A stretch of 64,000 nucleotides of DNA, taken from contig JADNRZ010000005.1 of NCBI GenBank assembly GCA_015501605.1, positions 496,001 through 560,000 of the forward strand, written 5' to 3'. The notes beneath the pieces are model-generated. The model made no database searches and was not told the DNA's origin. It saw nothing but the letters and a program-made list of their open reading frames with translations. Shown here one piece after another: positions 34,510-45,779 of this stretch (positions are counted from its first letter, which is position 1; each line of letters opens with the position of its first letter). The DNA is from Panaeolus papilionaceus. Its lineage: Eukaryota; Basidiomycota; Agaricomycetes; Agaricales. The position numbers and the translations under genes were made by a program.

Positions 34510-35940
34510 ATGCCGGTCAGCCCACTGTCAAGAGCCACATTCGCCGGTGTCGTCGCACACAACGCTCTCGGGAGTCGCGTAGCCGCCTCATCCTCAGGCT
34601 CACGCCTCCCCTCCGCTCTCGCATATGCTACACGCTCCTATGCAACAGCTAACAAAACCGCGCTCACCAACGCCGGCCCTAACCCTCCTTCAGGTAATCC
34701 CAATGGTAACAAAAAGCAAAAAGCCTCTCCCGCAAAAAAGATGAAACAAGCCGCACCGAAACCCGCTGCACCAGCTGCTGCAGACTCATCCCAGATCTTC
34801 CAGGAGCTCTCGGATGTAGACAGGTTGAAAGAGATGGAGAAGATGTTGGCTATGTCGGAGCTTATGCCGACGGTCGACCCTTGGGGACAGGTTATTCAGG
34901 AAACATTAGGTGCGTTTCATTTGCGGAATTTTATGCGAGGGAGGATAGGATACTGATGCTACATCCCACCAAGAAAAGATGTGATGGTTCCTTATGACCT
35001 CAGTCGAGAATCACTTAAGACTCGGCCTTTGGATAAGCTGAACCATAATTTTACGAATTGGCTGAAGAATCATACTGCGTGCGTTGTGTTTCATTTCTCT
35101 CCCTATTCTCAAGTCCTTGTTACTGACTTCACATACAATAGACTTCAAACCCTCATCCGGATGGGCTCAGTACACAACAGGGCCCCGCCCCGCGTCGGAG
35201 ACTTGTGGTTCTCTACACCCGGTGCGAGGTTCCAGCGCATGAAAATGGCCTTCGGGACGCGGTCAGTCGACGAGAATGCTCTGATGGCTCCATTACGCGC
35301 CGAGGCACTGGAACAGTACATTACTCTCAACAATGCTGTTGCAAAGTACGTTTTGTTCTCTTTCTCCCCAACCCCTCCCATTGCACTCCATTCACTCATT
35401 CATTCATTAATTACTTGTCACTCATCCAACCCAACAGCCGCGACGAAAAAGAAATCCTCAAACTCACCACCTTCCAATACCAAAACGACCTCCTCGCACG
35501 TCTCAAATCCACCAACAAAATCGCGAAGCGGATCATCTGGAATATGCACAAAACGCTGTCGCCCGTCGAGGTGGTATCCCTCCGCACGACGGAGGGCTAT
35601 ATGGCTGAGGAGCCGCCAAGGTATGGGAATAGGCTGATGGTGCATGCGTTGGTCAAGTTTGATACGGAACAGGTGCGTGGGGTGGCAATTCATTCATTCA
35701 TATAACTTAGAGTTTTGTATTGGTCTTGGTGCTGATTGATATCTGCAGAGCCTCGAACTCTACAACGACCGTGGCATGCCCCTCCACCCACGCGGCGAAG
35801 ACCCCGACTTTAGTCCTGCTGAGAAATGGCGTGTTCCAGCGCAGAGGAAGCGGGTGACGGAGTACCTTGTTTTGGAGAGGAGGAGGTGGATTAGGGGGCC
35901 GTGGCAGTTTAGGGAGCAGGTGTGGCCTACGGTGTTGTAA
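34510..35940 (+). CDS. MBA1/mL45-like mitochondrial inner-membrane protein (376 residues, five exons)
   Basis: Exons 34510-34909, 34979-35078, 35142-35345, 35438-35672, 35749-35940; phases close to 377 codons. ATG 34510 has a Kozak-like ACCATGC context. An Ala/Ser/Arg-rich presequence and a Lys/Pro/Ala linker come first. The rest resembles the Tim44-like fold shared by Mba1 and ribosomal protein mL45, ending in HALVKFDTEQSLELYNDRG and EYLVLERRRWIRGPW. Mba1 tethers mitoribosomes to the inner membrane for co-translational insertion. The second acceptor (GAAAAG/ATGTG) is weak but is the only one that keeps the frame. The family call is from motif memory. Confidence 0.6.
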
Positions 35941-36678
35941 TTGGGTTGAAGAGTGATATGAGGAGTCGTATGGGGACTGGTACATAGACAGTCGGTTAGA
36001 GAGCTGTTAGGAGAGGTGCAAATTTATTATACTAATGCTAATAGAAACACTCCGTTCATTGAGTGCTCAAGTTATTCTCTAATATTCAAGCACTTAATTC
36101 TTAGTTCTGGCTGTCGATATCTCCCAAAAAAACTCGGAAAGAAAGGAAAAGGAAAATAAAATAAATAAGTCTATGACTACTTACAAATAAATACGCAGGT
36201 AATTTGAATGAAATGAATATGTACGAATACAACGTCGGCGAAAACAAGAAATGAAAGGGTCCGCTAGATGGAAAATGGAAGGGGAAATGGTTGAAAAGGC
36301 GGAAGGGGAGGGGGAAGGGGATGAAGTCACGAAGGGGAGGATAGGAAACACGAAGGATGGGAAACCACGAAGAAAGCAAAGGGGTGGGGTGGGAGACGAA
36401 TTATGGTGAGCTCTGCTCTGGGGTATACTCTATGTTTGATGTTACACGAAAATGAAATGAAACAAAAGGAATAAATAGATGAAAAGAATATAGGGTGCCG
36501 CGAAATTCGAATGGAATTTAAAGGTTGGGGTGAAGGAAAAGCGAAATCGAAAATCGAATCGAGCGAATCGAAGGTGTCGAATGTAAAAGCGAAGTTAGCG
36601 CTAAACAACCAAAGAGGTGCACATCAGCCCTCGCTCTCGCACAAAACCACCACACAAGCACTCACCACACCACACATC
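35941..36678. other. Intergenic, purine-rich and TCGAA-rich
   Basis: No gene. Between the convergent MBA1-like and terpene synthase genes. 36240-36390 is strongly purine-biased on the plus strand, and 36500-36590 is dense in CGAAT/TCGAA units that also fill the neighbouring gene's introns. Confidence 0.55.
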
Positions 36679-38800
36679 TTAGAGAGGCCTCTTCGGCAAC
36701 AACTCCACCACCCTGCTCTTTTTCACCTCCCTGCCCCGCTTCCCAAAATACCTCTCCGTCTCAAACGACCAATGCAAGCTCCCCACAATCCAATCCGCCA
36801 GCCCCTGCACATACACTCCTACCTGCCTATCCACGTCCCCGCCCCAACTTGGGAGGTTCGACCGCTCGGTGACAAAGCGCTCGATGGAGGCTTTACACAT
36901 GTCCCCGACAAAGTCGACGGCGGCTTGCAAAGAGAGGTTGTGTTGCGCCATTACGACGCAGATCATGTTGTGCGTGTCGTTTTTGGATTGTTCGACGTTG
37001 AATGAGAAGATGTCCTGGGGGGAGGAGGGTTAGTGTCAATGATTTGTGTGGATGGAGGAGGATCAGCAGGAGAACGATGATTTCATCGAATCGAATTCGA
37101 ATGAGGGAACCTCAATCAAGGGACAGTGGTCAGAATGCTGTTCGTCCCGTCGACGACGTCATGTCCATCCTTTGTCACTCGTGGGTAAGGGTTAAGTTAG
37201 GCACCATCCCGTCGATTCGATTCGATTCGACTCGAACGAAATGAAGTCCCCTCATTTATTCATTCATTCGTGGTCATTGATCTCGAATCCAACACAAGCA
37301 TCAAGCGGACCGAGGATCCAAGGACCAAAAAGGGAAGAGAAAGAGAGACGGAGTCCCAAAGAGAGGGAAAGGAGAGAGCGGAAAGGAACACCGAAACGTT
37401 AAATAACAAGCACTTACGTTCGACCATGTCACCAGGTCATTCGTCGCTTCGCCTAGATTTCGAATGACGGGGTGCTCCATGACTTCGTCTGGGATGTCGA
37501 GGTTGTTAGCGTCTGGAATTCAAAGCAGGGTTATCGTCAGTTAGTTGAATTGCAAGCAGTACGGACAAAGGAGAGGAAAGGGAGAGGGAGAGGGATACGT
37601 AGAGGTAGAGAGAGAGATGGACATCCCCTACTAACTATCGAAGCCCCGAACGGCAAACAGGAGATAACGAAACACAGTCCGATAAAGCTCCCCACGCATT
37701 CGAAGGACAACCAGCACCCAAGGAACGAGGCACAGCAAACAAAAAACCATCCAAGCTCTCGACCCCCATCATCAATAGAATCGAAGCGTAACCCAAAATG
37801 ATAAAGAACCAATCAAAAGGCTCTATCACCAAAGCCAAAGTCAAAATTCCATCCCAAATCCAGCCATCCATCCACCCAACCAACCAGCAAGAACGCACAT
37901 ACGCAACCTCATTCATAGGTAAACGACTTGTCACTTACACTCGATCAACGCCCAACAAGGCTTACACCCGGACGTGTCCCTTCGGAGCGCGATATACGAC
38001 TCGAGGTCGGGTATTACGCCAGAGGAACGATCGTAAGCTTGTTGCGTTACGCTTTGGAAGAAGAAATCAAAGGTTTCGATGAACCGCTGTTGCGCGCCTG
38101 GGGAGGCGGTGAGGATGAGGCGGTTCCAGTAGCTGGGTGGGTAAGTGTAGTGTGTGCCAGAGGAGAAAAGTGAATGTCGAGGTGGTTTGAATCGAATCGA
38201 GAGTGAATAGACGGTTCGATAATGAGGGCGGATAGCATCAAATAAAGTGTAAGGTACGGCAGGAGTGAAAGACAAAATGAATGAGCGTGGGTTCAAGATG
38301 CATCAAAGAAGTAGAACGAGGGGATCTCTCTGCCAGGTCGACGTCAATAACCAAATCACTCACTCGCGCGTCATCTTGCCCACCCTCTCAGGAGCATATC
38401 TCTTCGGATGATACAGCGCATTCAGCACCACATCCGCTGTCGTCGCTGTGCCGCTATTATCCATATCATCGGACAAATTGTCCAGATGGAAGAGGTAGGT
38501 TAGAAAGTCATTGGTGACCCGTAATTGCGGGTACCCAGCATCGGGGTAGCACATCGAAGTTAAAAGGCCACATTTGAGCCCGTGATAGGCGTCTCGTTTC
38601 TTTCCGATAAGATTGTCGCCTTTGAAGAGCCACTTCTTGGTCTCTGTGGTGACCTGCTTTCGATGCCGGCTGTGGCGGAGTTTGAAGGTGCAGTGGGAGA
38701 CGAGATCAGGTAAGATGATTTTCGTTGGAGAGGCTCGAGGGGATTTACTGCCGGAGCGGGAGGATCGGGGACAGGAGGAGGTATTGGGTGTCGATGACAT
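36679..38800 (-). CDS. Class I sesquiterpene synthase (353 residues, four exons)
   Basis: Exons 38800-38364, 38132-37939, 37512-37418, 37014-36679; phases close to 354 codons, normal length for fungal sesquiterpene synthases. The metal-binding motif is DNLSDD (residues 107-112), where many relatives have DDxxD. The NSE motif is N242-D-I-F-S246-F-N-V-E250, split by the last intron exactly after N242. The C-terminal RY pair is R330-Y331. Such enzymes ionise farnesyl diphosphate and cyclise it in the cytosol; the product cannot be read from sequence. The three introns are 231, 426 and 403 bp, far longer than those of every other gene here. No P450 or other pathway gene lies next to it. Confidence 0.88.
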
Positions 38801-40470
38801 CGTGAAAGACTTGCAGGGAATAATAAAAGGTGGGATAAAGAGCGATAGACGACAGTGGGGAGAATAAAAGAATGGAAGGAGTGTAGTTCAAAGGAGTGAC
38901 AGGGCTTTTATACTAGCTAAGCAAGCACAAGAGAAGATTGGAAATGAATGAATGAATGAAGTGACCTGAGAGTGTCGTCGGAAGAAGTGTATGGAAGATA
39001 TATAGATTTTTCGAGAGCAAGCTTTATAGGGGAGCCTGGAGGCGGAGATGCTCCCCATTCGTGACACGATCGGGCTCGACGCTATTTTGGTATACCAGGA
39101 ATTGAGGCAGGCCTGCCACCCATCATTACTATTCCTCCTGCGACTATTCAACCCAAACATTACCAGATCGGTCAATTCGAACGCGGACATGCTCACCAAG
39201 GTTCCGAGAAGCGCTATAGAGCTCATGTCGGCGATTCAACCTCGAGATTCGATTCAACTCCAGAGAGAGCAAATTACACAGGAAAAGGTGGTAGCCGACG
39301 CCCTCTTTGGATTAGCCTTGGAGATGCCAGTAGTACTACCGCCGGCCGCTGACATCACGATTCAGACCAGGAATGTTTTAGGTTTTTGACAGCAGCCCGT
39401 GCGGGAGGAGAACCGAACGTCGAAACCTTGTTTTGGTGGTCAATTGTAAAGCCCAAAATAGGAGGGTTTCGCATGTGTTGACCCAATGGAGAGGAGATTG
39501 GGGGAATGGATCTTGAATGAAAAGACATGGGTGCGGAAGTACGAAGTCTCAGATTTGGCCCGTATAACGGTCAGTTTTTTCTCGGCTTCATGATGGTTGA
39601 CGTCGTTCTTCTCCTTGGAATAAGGGGTGTTCATCAGCCGCTGACATCAAAAGACTGCTCGAGCGATCCTTTCGCATTATCTGATAAGTGTGCAGAGAAA
39701 TGACGATAGCCTAGCCAAATATCCATGCCAATGGTGGGAGGTGCGTCGTTTGATTCCCGTTTTGTGCATATAGAGCAGTCGTCAGCCGTGTCTGGTTCTG
39801 TCGACAATAACCCACTGGGCTGGAGTCGCAGAGAATCCGGCTTAATATCGGACCACCGTCGCTCGATGGTCGACCAAGTAGCACATCAGGAACTCGTCCG
39901 TTCACATTTTTCGGTTTTTAAAATAATGAAAACCGCTTAGAAATAGAAAAAACCGTAAAAACCCGAAACCTAAAAACCCATGTATGTTTTTCTAAAAACC
40001 ATCTCTAGCCTAAATATTTTAATCTAAGTCAAAACCCCTAAAACCTCCAGAAAACCCGGAAACTCATAAAAAATATCTACAAAATAAATCTAAATTACGG
40101 GCAAGATGGGTGGTATAATTAAAATCTAGTCGCTAAAGTAGTCATATTCAATACAAAATCGCTAAAATTACCTGCTATTGATTTATGTGGTAGGTTTTAA
40201 GAGTTTAAATGGTTTTATGAGTTTAGAGGTTTTTGAAAACCAAAAAATCCTAAAAAACGCATGAAACCTCAAATGTGAATGGACAGTTTGCTGATGCACT
40301 TCGGGATCGATATCCCTCAAGATCGCGAAACGCTCGGTCATTTCGCCAGTGCAGGGTGATTTGTCACATGGTTTCTGGGTTTTACTTCTGAGAAACACAC
40401 GATTAATTGGACAGCGGGCCTATCCGGAGGTGATGTATCGTTCGAGCGAAGAGATTGAAGCGGAAATTAT
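38801..40470. other. Gene-free accessory DNA upstream of the terpene synthase
   Basis: ORFs up to 113 codons (39048-39389, plus) have no recognisable motif and I do not call them genes. The part after 39856 is the inverted repeat listed separately. Confidence 0.5.
39856..40312. repeat. Imperfect inverted repeat with AAACC-rich centre
   Basis: GTCCGTTCACATTT near 39897 is matched by the reverse complement of AAATGTGAATGGAC near 40275; weaker pairing extends outward through CACATCAG and TCGAT on both sides. The centre is full of degenerate AAACCC/GGTTTT units. Possibly a foldback element or two head-to-head copies of one decayed sequence. No target duplication identified. Confidence 0.45.
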
Positions 40471-40476
40471 TAAGTA

Positions 40477-41111
40477 CTATCATCGGTCACCACTCGGGTA
40501 ATTTTGGTAATTTGCAGATATCTCGCTCAATTTTGCAAATTATAATCTGAGGATTTAAATCTGGGTAGATTCAAGAAGAATACACCAGGATCTGTACTTA
40601 GATATAGAAAAATATAGAAACGAGGAGTATAATAATTTGCAGACTGAATCGTGACTCTCAAAAAGTCACGAAAAATGGGTGTTATTTTCCAGATCCCGTC
40701 CGATGTTGTGCTCATATTCCCAAGAAATCCGGCCTGAAACTCATGGTAGTAGATTACTATATCCCTACCAAATATTAGGCTGCCTCGAAGCTATCTGCAT
40801 TTACGAGCGAGGAAATACTTATCGCGTAGACATGAAATTTGGGTAATTGATGGCATCAGTTTCTGCCAAACTGACCTTTTCCACCACAGTGACGTTTCGT
40901 GACAGCAAAACCCGAGTGGTGGCATTTTCGACTAGAATCCACCGGAAACACTCCGTGGCTCATTCTGCCCCATTTTTCTTCATTTAAAAATCATATTCAT
41001 ACAGAAAAATAAAAGTTTTACCGATATACCAAGTCCCAATACTAGGGGATCAGAGGAAAATATTCCAGACACCGAGAAGTGGGATTCTACCCGACTGGTG
41101 ACCGATGATAG
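40477..41111. mobile_element. Non-coding MITE with TA target duplication (635 bp)
   Basis: The ends are inverted repeats starting CTATCATCGGTCACCA and matching at 23 of 24 positions. The element is flanked by TA at 40475-40476 and 41112-41113. It has no transposase. An internal partial copy of the terminal motif (CCCGAGTGGT, near 40915) suggests a compound or rearranged element. TA duplication points to a Tc1/mariner- or other TA-targeting transposase. Confidence 0.8.
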
Positions 41112-41113
41112 TA

Positions 41114-42440
41114 TGGGTATAATATTGAATCCTGAAGAAACACACTCACAGAAGTGGAGGTTCTTTCCTTAATTAAATTTCCGTTTTCGTCAACTACGTT
41201 CGGGAGGAATGTCGCGGCAAGGTTGAACAGCATTCGTTTACCGTTGATCTGTCGAGGTAGGTTTATTCAAATCTTCTTTAGTTGACAGTTATTTCGCCAT
41301 TAAGATAAAAAGCATAGCAGACCTTAATAAAATCGGATAGACGTCCACCAAGGCGCTGAGTCGCAAACACCAGACGCGTCCTACCCGTAAAATGCTACGG
41401 TGGCCGATCCATCAGGGAGCCAGGTGACGTCGAATTTCCACAATGATAACATGTCATCCTGCCATGAACACTTCACGTATCATGCAGAAGATAAACAGGC
41501 ACTGATGTACGAAGCATCCAGTTACGTTGCACTGTGTGATTATATATGAGACTCAGACAAGAAGAACCATCATCAGCCATCATCCTGGCATTTTTAATAG
41601 AGCAATGATCTGCGTGCCTTCGAAGCACAAAAATAAATATATCGCCAGTATAAAGACTCTAGAGATGGCCCAACCTTTTTTTTTTAATCGATTCGAGGCG
41701 TATCTTGCTCAAAGAAGTGGTGATAAGCTGGAGTTCATGTTGAGAATCCAAGACCGGGGTTAGGTTTCTGGGCCGGAATCACGTGAGAGCCTCATGCTCG
41801 ACACTGCCACCAGCGCCTTGCAATTTCTACCTCCTGCTCACCTCCAGGTTCGAAGCGGGTTGCAAGACTGCGCTTGCGACTAACAAGTTCCTCAAGGATA
41901 CTTTCATATATGTAGTCTGGCATTTTGACGTTTTAAAATCGAGGTCTGATGGTAAATTCTTACTCCGAGTCGCAATGTATCGAATTTTGGCGGTTGCCCA
42001 GAATCTGGATGCCTTTTAAGTGATCCTCTCCTCTGCGTCATACTGCTGGGGTAAAGGGAACACGGTTGTTCGGCCCATTCTGATCTCCCCGTTTGATACA
42101 CTCCCAAACTTGACTTATGCAATCTAGTTTCCAAGGTATCAAGATGAACCTTTTCACTTTCTCGCCCTTCATATTTGGTCAGAGTGATCCTCTGGAGTAT
42201 CTACGGTCAAAAGTTATGTGGCGCATCATTCAAAGGTTCGTTGCGCCAATACTTACACTGGATGTACCCTAAGCAGACCTCCATTGGCTTTCAGACGTGC
42301 CTTCTCCCCTACCTAGGGTTCCAGAACCCTATGACACAGAATTAGCACCAACTGCGCGTCCCCCATCGGAGCCTCCATAAACCTCAAGTTATTGGGTTTT
42401 TATAGGGCGGCTAAAACGCGAACAAATGACATACCTATAC
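41114..42440. other. Gene-free DNA with one copy of a dispersed repeat
   Basis: No recognisable gene. ORFs of up to 78 codons are without motifs. Contains the second copy of the 32936-33025 repeat. Confidence 0.5.
41759..41847 (+). repeat. Dispersed repeat, copy 2
   Basis: Second copy of the repeat at 32936-33025, same orientation, 8.8 kb away. It keeps about 12 bases missing from copy 1 (around CTCATGCTCGACA) and has a single TGCAATTTCTACCTC. Confidence 0.7.
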
Positions 42441-42449
42441 TATTGGAGT

Positions 42450-42570
42450 AAAAAAAAATCGATATGTGTTTCTGGGCAGGGCGGCAGATGCTTAATAAAG
42501 GCTTATCTAGTGCAATTCAAACCAGGACCCTTCGAATCAATTCTCTGGCCACCGGGCCATCCTACCCTCA
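42450..42570 (-). repeat. Candidate tRNA-derived SINE / Pol III unit
   Basis: Read on the minus strand: an A-box-like TGGCCCGGTGG (42559-42549), a B-box-like GGTTTGAATTG (42523-42513) and a run of nine T (about 42458-42450). Order and spacing are tRNA-like though short between the boxes, and no tRNA cloverleaf is evident. Only one copy in the window, so the SINE call is tentative. Confidence 0.4.
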
Positions 42571-42574
42571 AGTA

Positions 42575-43020
42575 GAATTTTTACTCATCGGGCAGGCCGT
42601 TCCCGTGCCACTCTGACTCCAGTAAGTGTATGTGAAGATATGTGCTATTCATTCAGTAAGTAATGTCATTCACCTGTAACGTGGACGACAACAAGAGTAG
42701 TGACCCATCAACATTACGGTGTCCCAGAAAATCTGTCAGGTCAGATACGTACTTCGTATATATTTACTAAGATACTCTTTCTCTAATCTCGTTAACATAT
42801 TTTGCCCCCCTCTATCAGTCTACCTAACTGACTTGCACCTACATCGTACACAAATGAGTAATTATACTTTTGCCACTCATGTCAACATGTCCACCTATAT
42901 CGAAATTGTTCCAAACCCTGGGGAAATAATCCATGCGATTTGGCATAGGCGCACACTTGTGGTATGTGTCTACGCTCCGTCAAGCGAGGCTGATCCGTTT
43001 TGCTGATCCCTTGCCCATTC
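42575..43020. other. Upstream region of the first DUF6533-type gene
   Basis: No clear coding sequence. The true start of the downstream membrane-protein gene may lie here in a small exon; I cannot fix it. Confidence 0.4.
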
Positions 43021-44548
43021 AAAGTTATTTGATGGTAAATTTCGCTTCTTCTGACCCAACATTGGGCGTCTACAATCTAGCTCGGTCTGAACAAATGGTA
43101 TTCTTTATTCAGTTGTCGCTGTGTCAATATACCTCTGGGATCTGTTGCTTACAATCCACCTCGACATCGAGCATGTGTGGTCAACGAAACTGAACACCAT
43201 CAAAGTGTTTTATATTATCCAGAGGTACTTGCCGATCCTAAGCGCTGGATGGGCTCTTCTATATGGTGAGCTATATTAACTATTTCGCTCTTCTGTTTAC
43301 TCAGAGAGGGGTTGAAGAGGAGCTCAGCTCCAATATAGATCTCCCGACATGCCATGCTGTTTCCGAATTTGGCGGATGTGAGTTACTTCTCCCTAGCAAT
43401 TGCCCGGAACTGACATGTCACTGGATTATAGTTGCTATCATGAGCGGCTACCTGGCAGGCGAATGTAAGTGCACATGCCATATTGTGCACACTGCTATGA
43501 ATGATTAACATGCACGTTTCAGTTATATTGACCATTCGAACATGGTCCGCCTGGAACAGACATCGACTGTTGGGAATAGTCCTTGGAGCAGCGTTCATAG
43601 TCATTGCGATGGTCAATTATATCACAATGTACTTCTACCAAAAATCCTTCACTTGTAAGACTTCTCTCTGATCATTTGATGCTAGCTAATAGCACGCCTT
43701 TGGCAGTTGAGAATCGACCACTGCCTGCGCTGACTGGTTGTATAATTGGTGTTACCTGGCGTGGCTCGAGACTCATCTGGGGAACCTTTCTGGGATGGAA
43801 TATCTGTGCGTCCCGGTCCTTCACGACATGTTATGAAACTGAACCTCGATGCTCTTAAATTGAAGTGCTTCTAATTCTCATCCTCGCACCAACAATTCAC
43901 AATGGTTCGTGTAGCTGACAGGTGTCCAAAATCGAGAATCTAATTGCTTATCTGTGTTTGAACTTCAATGTTTTTAGCCCGTGTTCAACGACGAACCCTC
44001 CTCTCATCCGCTGTGTACTTGCAGGGTAAGCGCCTGATGGATTTCCTGTGCCTTTCCACCTTTTCTGACCCTATTACAAACAGGAACTATATATTATTTC
44101 CTCACATTCGGTGCGTACCTTGCAACAATTTGAGCAAGCCGCACGTCTGATTCCAAAATCCAGTTTTATCCTTCCTCAGCCTTCTGATCGATACAGCTCT
44201 ACCAGTATGTCGTTTATCTTAACCTCTTTCAAAACCATTTTGATTGGAAGTTACGTGAATTGGAATAGGAGTCGTATATTCCTTTATTCAGAGGGTCAGC
44301 ACAATGAAACTAATCCGGATTCTAACGTTGCTCATTGTTCACATATATTAAGGTTGCAGCCGTGTCTCTATAGCATATTTACTTCGAAAGCAATTCTTGC
44401 TATCTGGGGCACGAGGAATGCAGATCGGGATATCTCTTCCTTATGTGCAGACTTTCCCTTTGACTCGGACATAGGATCGATAGTATCTATGGAGGATCAG
44501 GCCCCATACCCCAGGGACTGGGCAAGGAGGAGCGATGATCCATGTTGA
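43021..44548 (+). CDS. DUF6533-type seven-helix membrane protein A (start and last exons uncertain)
   Basis: The family signature is at 43115-43265 (IYLWDLLLTIHLDIEHVWST, then RYLPILSAGWALLYG). Following exons by GT-AG and phase: 43309-43377, 43432-43464, 43523-43654, 43707-43805, 43866-43904, 43978-44025, 44084-44110, then pieces to a C-terminal exon ending at 44548 (LQPCLYSIFTSKAILAIWG). RTWSAWNRH at 43540 is the usual loop motif. Several helices are visible, in an order like gene B. The start is unclear: a TGA precedes the signature in frame at 43088, so a short upstream exon or a one-base loss is needed. Function of the family is unknown; it is a large Agaricomycete membrane-protein family. 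Confidence 0.6.
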
Positions 44549-45779
44549 GCTGGACCGACAACCAAAACACCACGAAAAACTTGTATTTTTATTGGTCTTA
44601 TAATTTATTTCGTACTTATCATTTTTACTGGACTCGGGAATTACAGTGCAGGCGATGTTTCTTTTGTATTTTATGAAGACCTGCCCCACCTTTTATCAGC
44701 GGGTGTGCCCGAAATTAGTGCCCGCCCGACTAGCCCATGCACACTCTTTTGGAGAGCTCCAGGTTGTGTTTCAGCGTTACCATCATGTCCTTGTCAGCTG
44801 TGAAGCAATTTCTCTCACTGTCATTAGTCATTTTCCTCTCGATTCGCACTCCATATCTTGCGTCTGCTCTAGGCAGTCTCGTCGAAGCGACACCTGACTG
44901 GATTACACCGAGAAGGGGGAAAACAGCCTTTGTTCCCAGTTAATGGCTCGGTGTTGAGTTGATCTCCCATTGATGTTGTAATTGGAATCTGTCAAGGTAC
45001 TGCAGTACTGGCGGTTTCAGAATATTTTCAGGGCAAGGTTGAAGGGTGCATCTTTCATGCAGGTGGGAAATTGGTAGGTGTCGAGCCCTACTTACTTGCA
45101 CAGGTCTTACAAACGAAAACAACACATCCTGGCTCGAATGATCTACCAGACGTCGCGCTCGTTCCAGTTTTTGAGCGCCAAAATTACGCCACGATCGGGG
45201 TTCCAGAGATGCTTCGTAGCTTCGAGGACTCCGCGGGTGCTGTTGGATTCAGAGCTTCGTCCAGTGTAATACATATGTATCCGGCAAGATTTTAACCTCT
45301 TTTTAGGCTGCGCCTGTTGCGTTTTATAAATTTCTCCATCGGAGGGCGAGTGGGGTGGTTGCCAACTGCAAACTCAGGGTAATAAGGATCCAGGAACAGG
45401 CTGCGGGTTCAAGTTCAAGTTCAAGGGTCCAGATTTGTAAGTCGATGAACAATTAACAGTTTCTGTCTGTCATGTAATCTTCACCACCTCTCTATCTTCT
45501 ACTGAACCTTCTATTATTGCTGTCGAGTCTAGCAGCTCCTCTGGCCAGTCTATGCATGGCCTCGATGTAAGGTTTGGGCCTTTGTGGCAAGCAAGAGACC
45601 TGATAGACACAGATGGGCACTCGAGACCACTGTCTCTTGAGTATAGGCGGATTATTGCAGTGAGTGAAAGTCCATGCGACCATGTGGTCCTTTATACGGT
45701 TCCTCGAATGCTAAAAAAAATATTTCATCTTCATGGCACCTTTGCTTGTAACACCCCCTTTCCGATAGAATGTTGACAG
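44549..45779. other. Intergenic between the two DUF6533-type genes
   Basis: ORFs up to 83 codons, none with a recognisable motif. The first exon of gene B may lie near 45735 (a short ATG stretch in a CTTCATGG context). Confidence 0.45.

Noticed and set aside
39048..39389. 113-codon plus-strand ORF upstream of the terpene synthase as a gene
   Set aside because: No recognisable motif, weak start context and overlapping ORFs on the other strand; not supportable.
39960..40120. Interstitial telomere array
   Set aside because: The AAACCC-like words are degenerate and irregular, with no tandem TTAGGG or TTTAGGG period.
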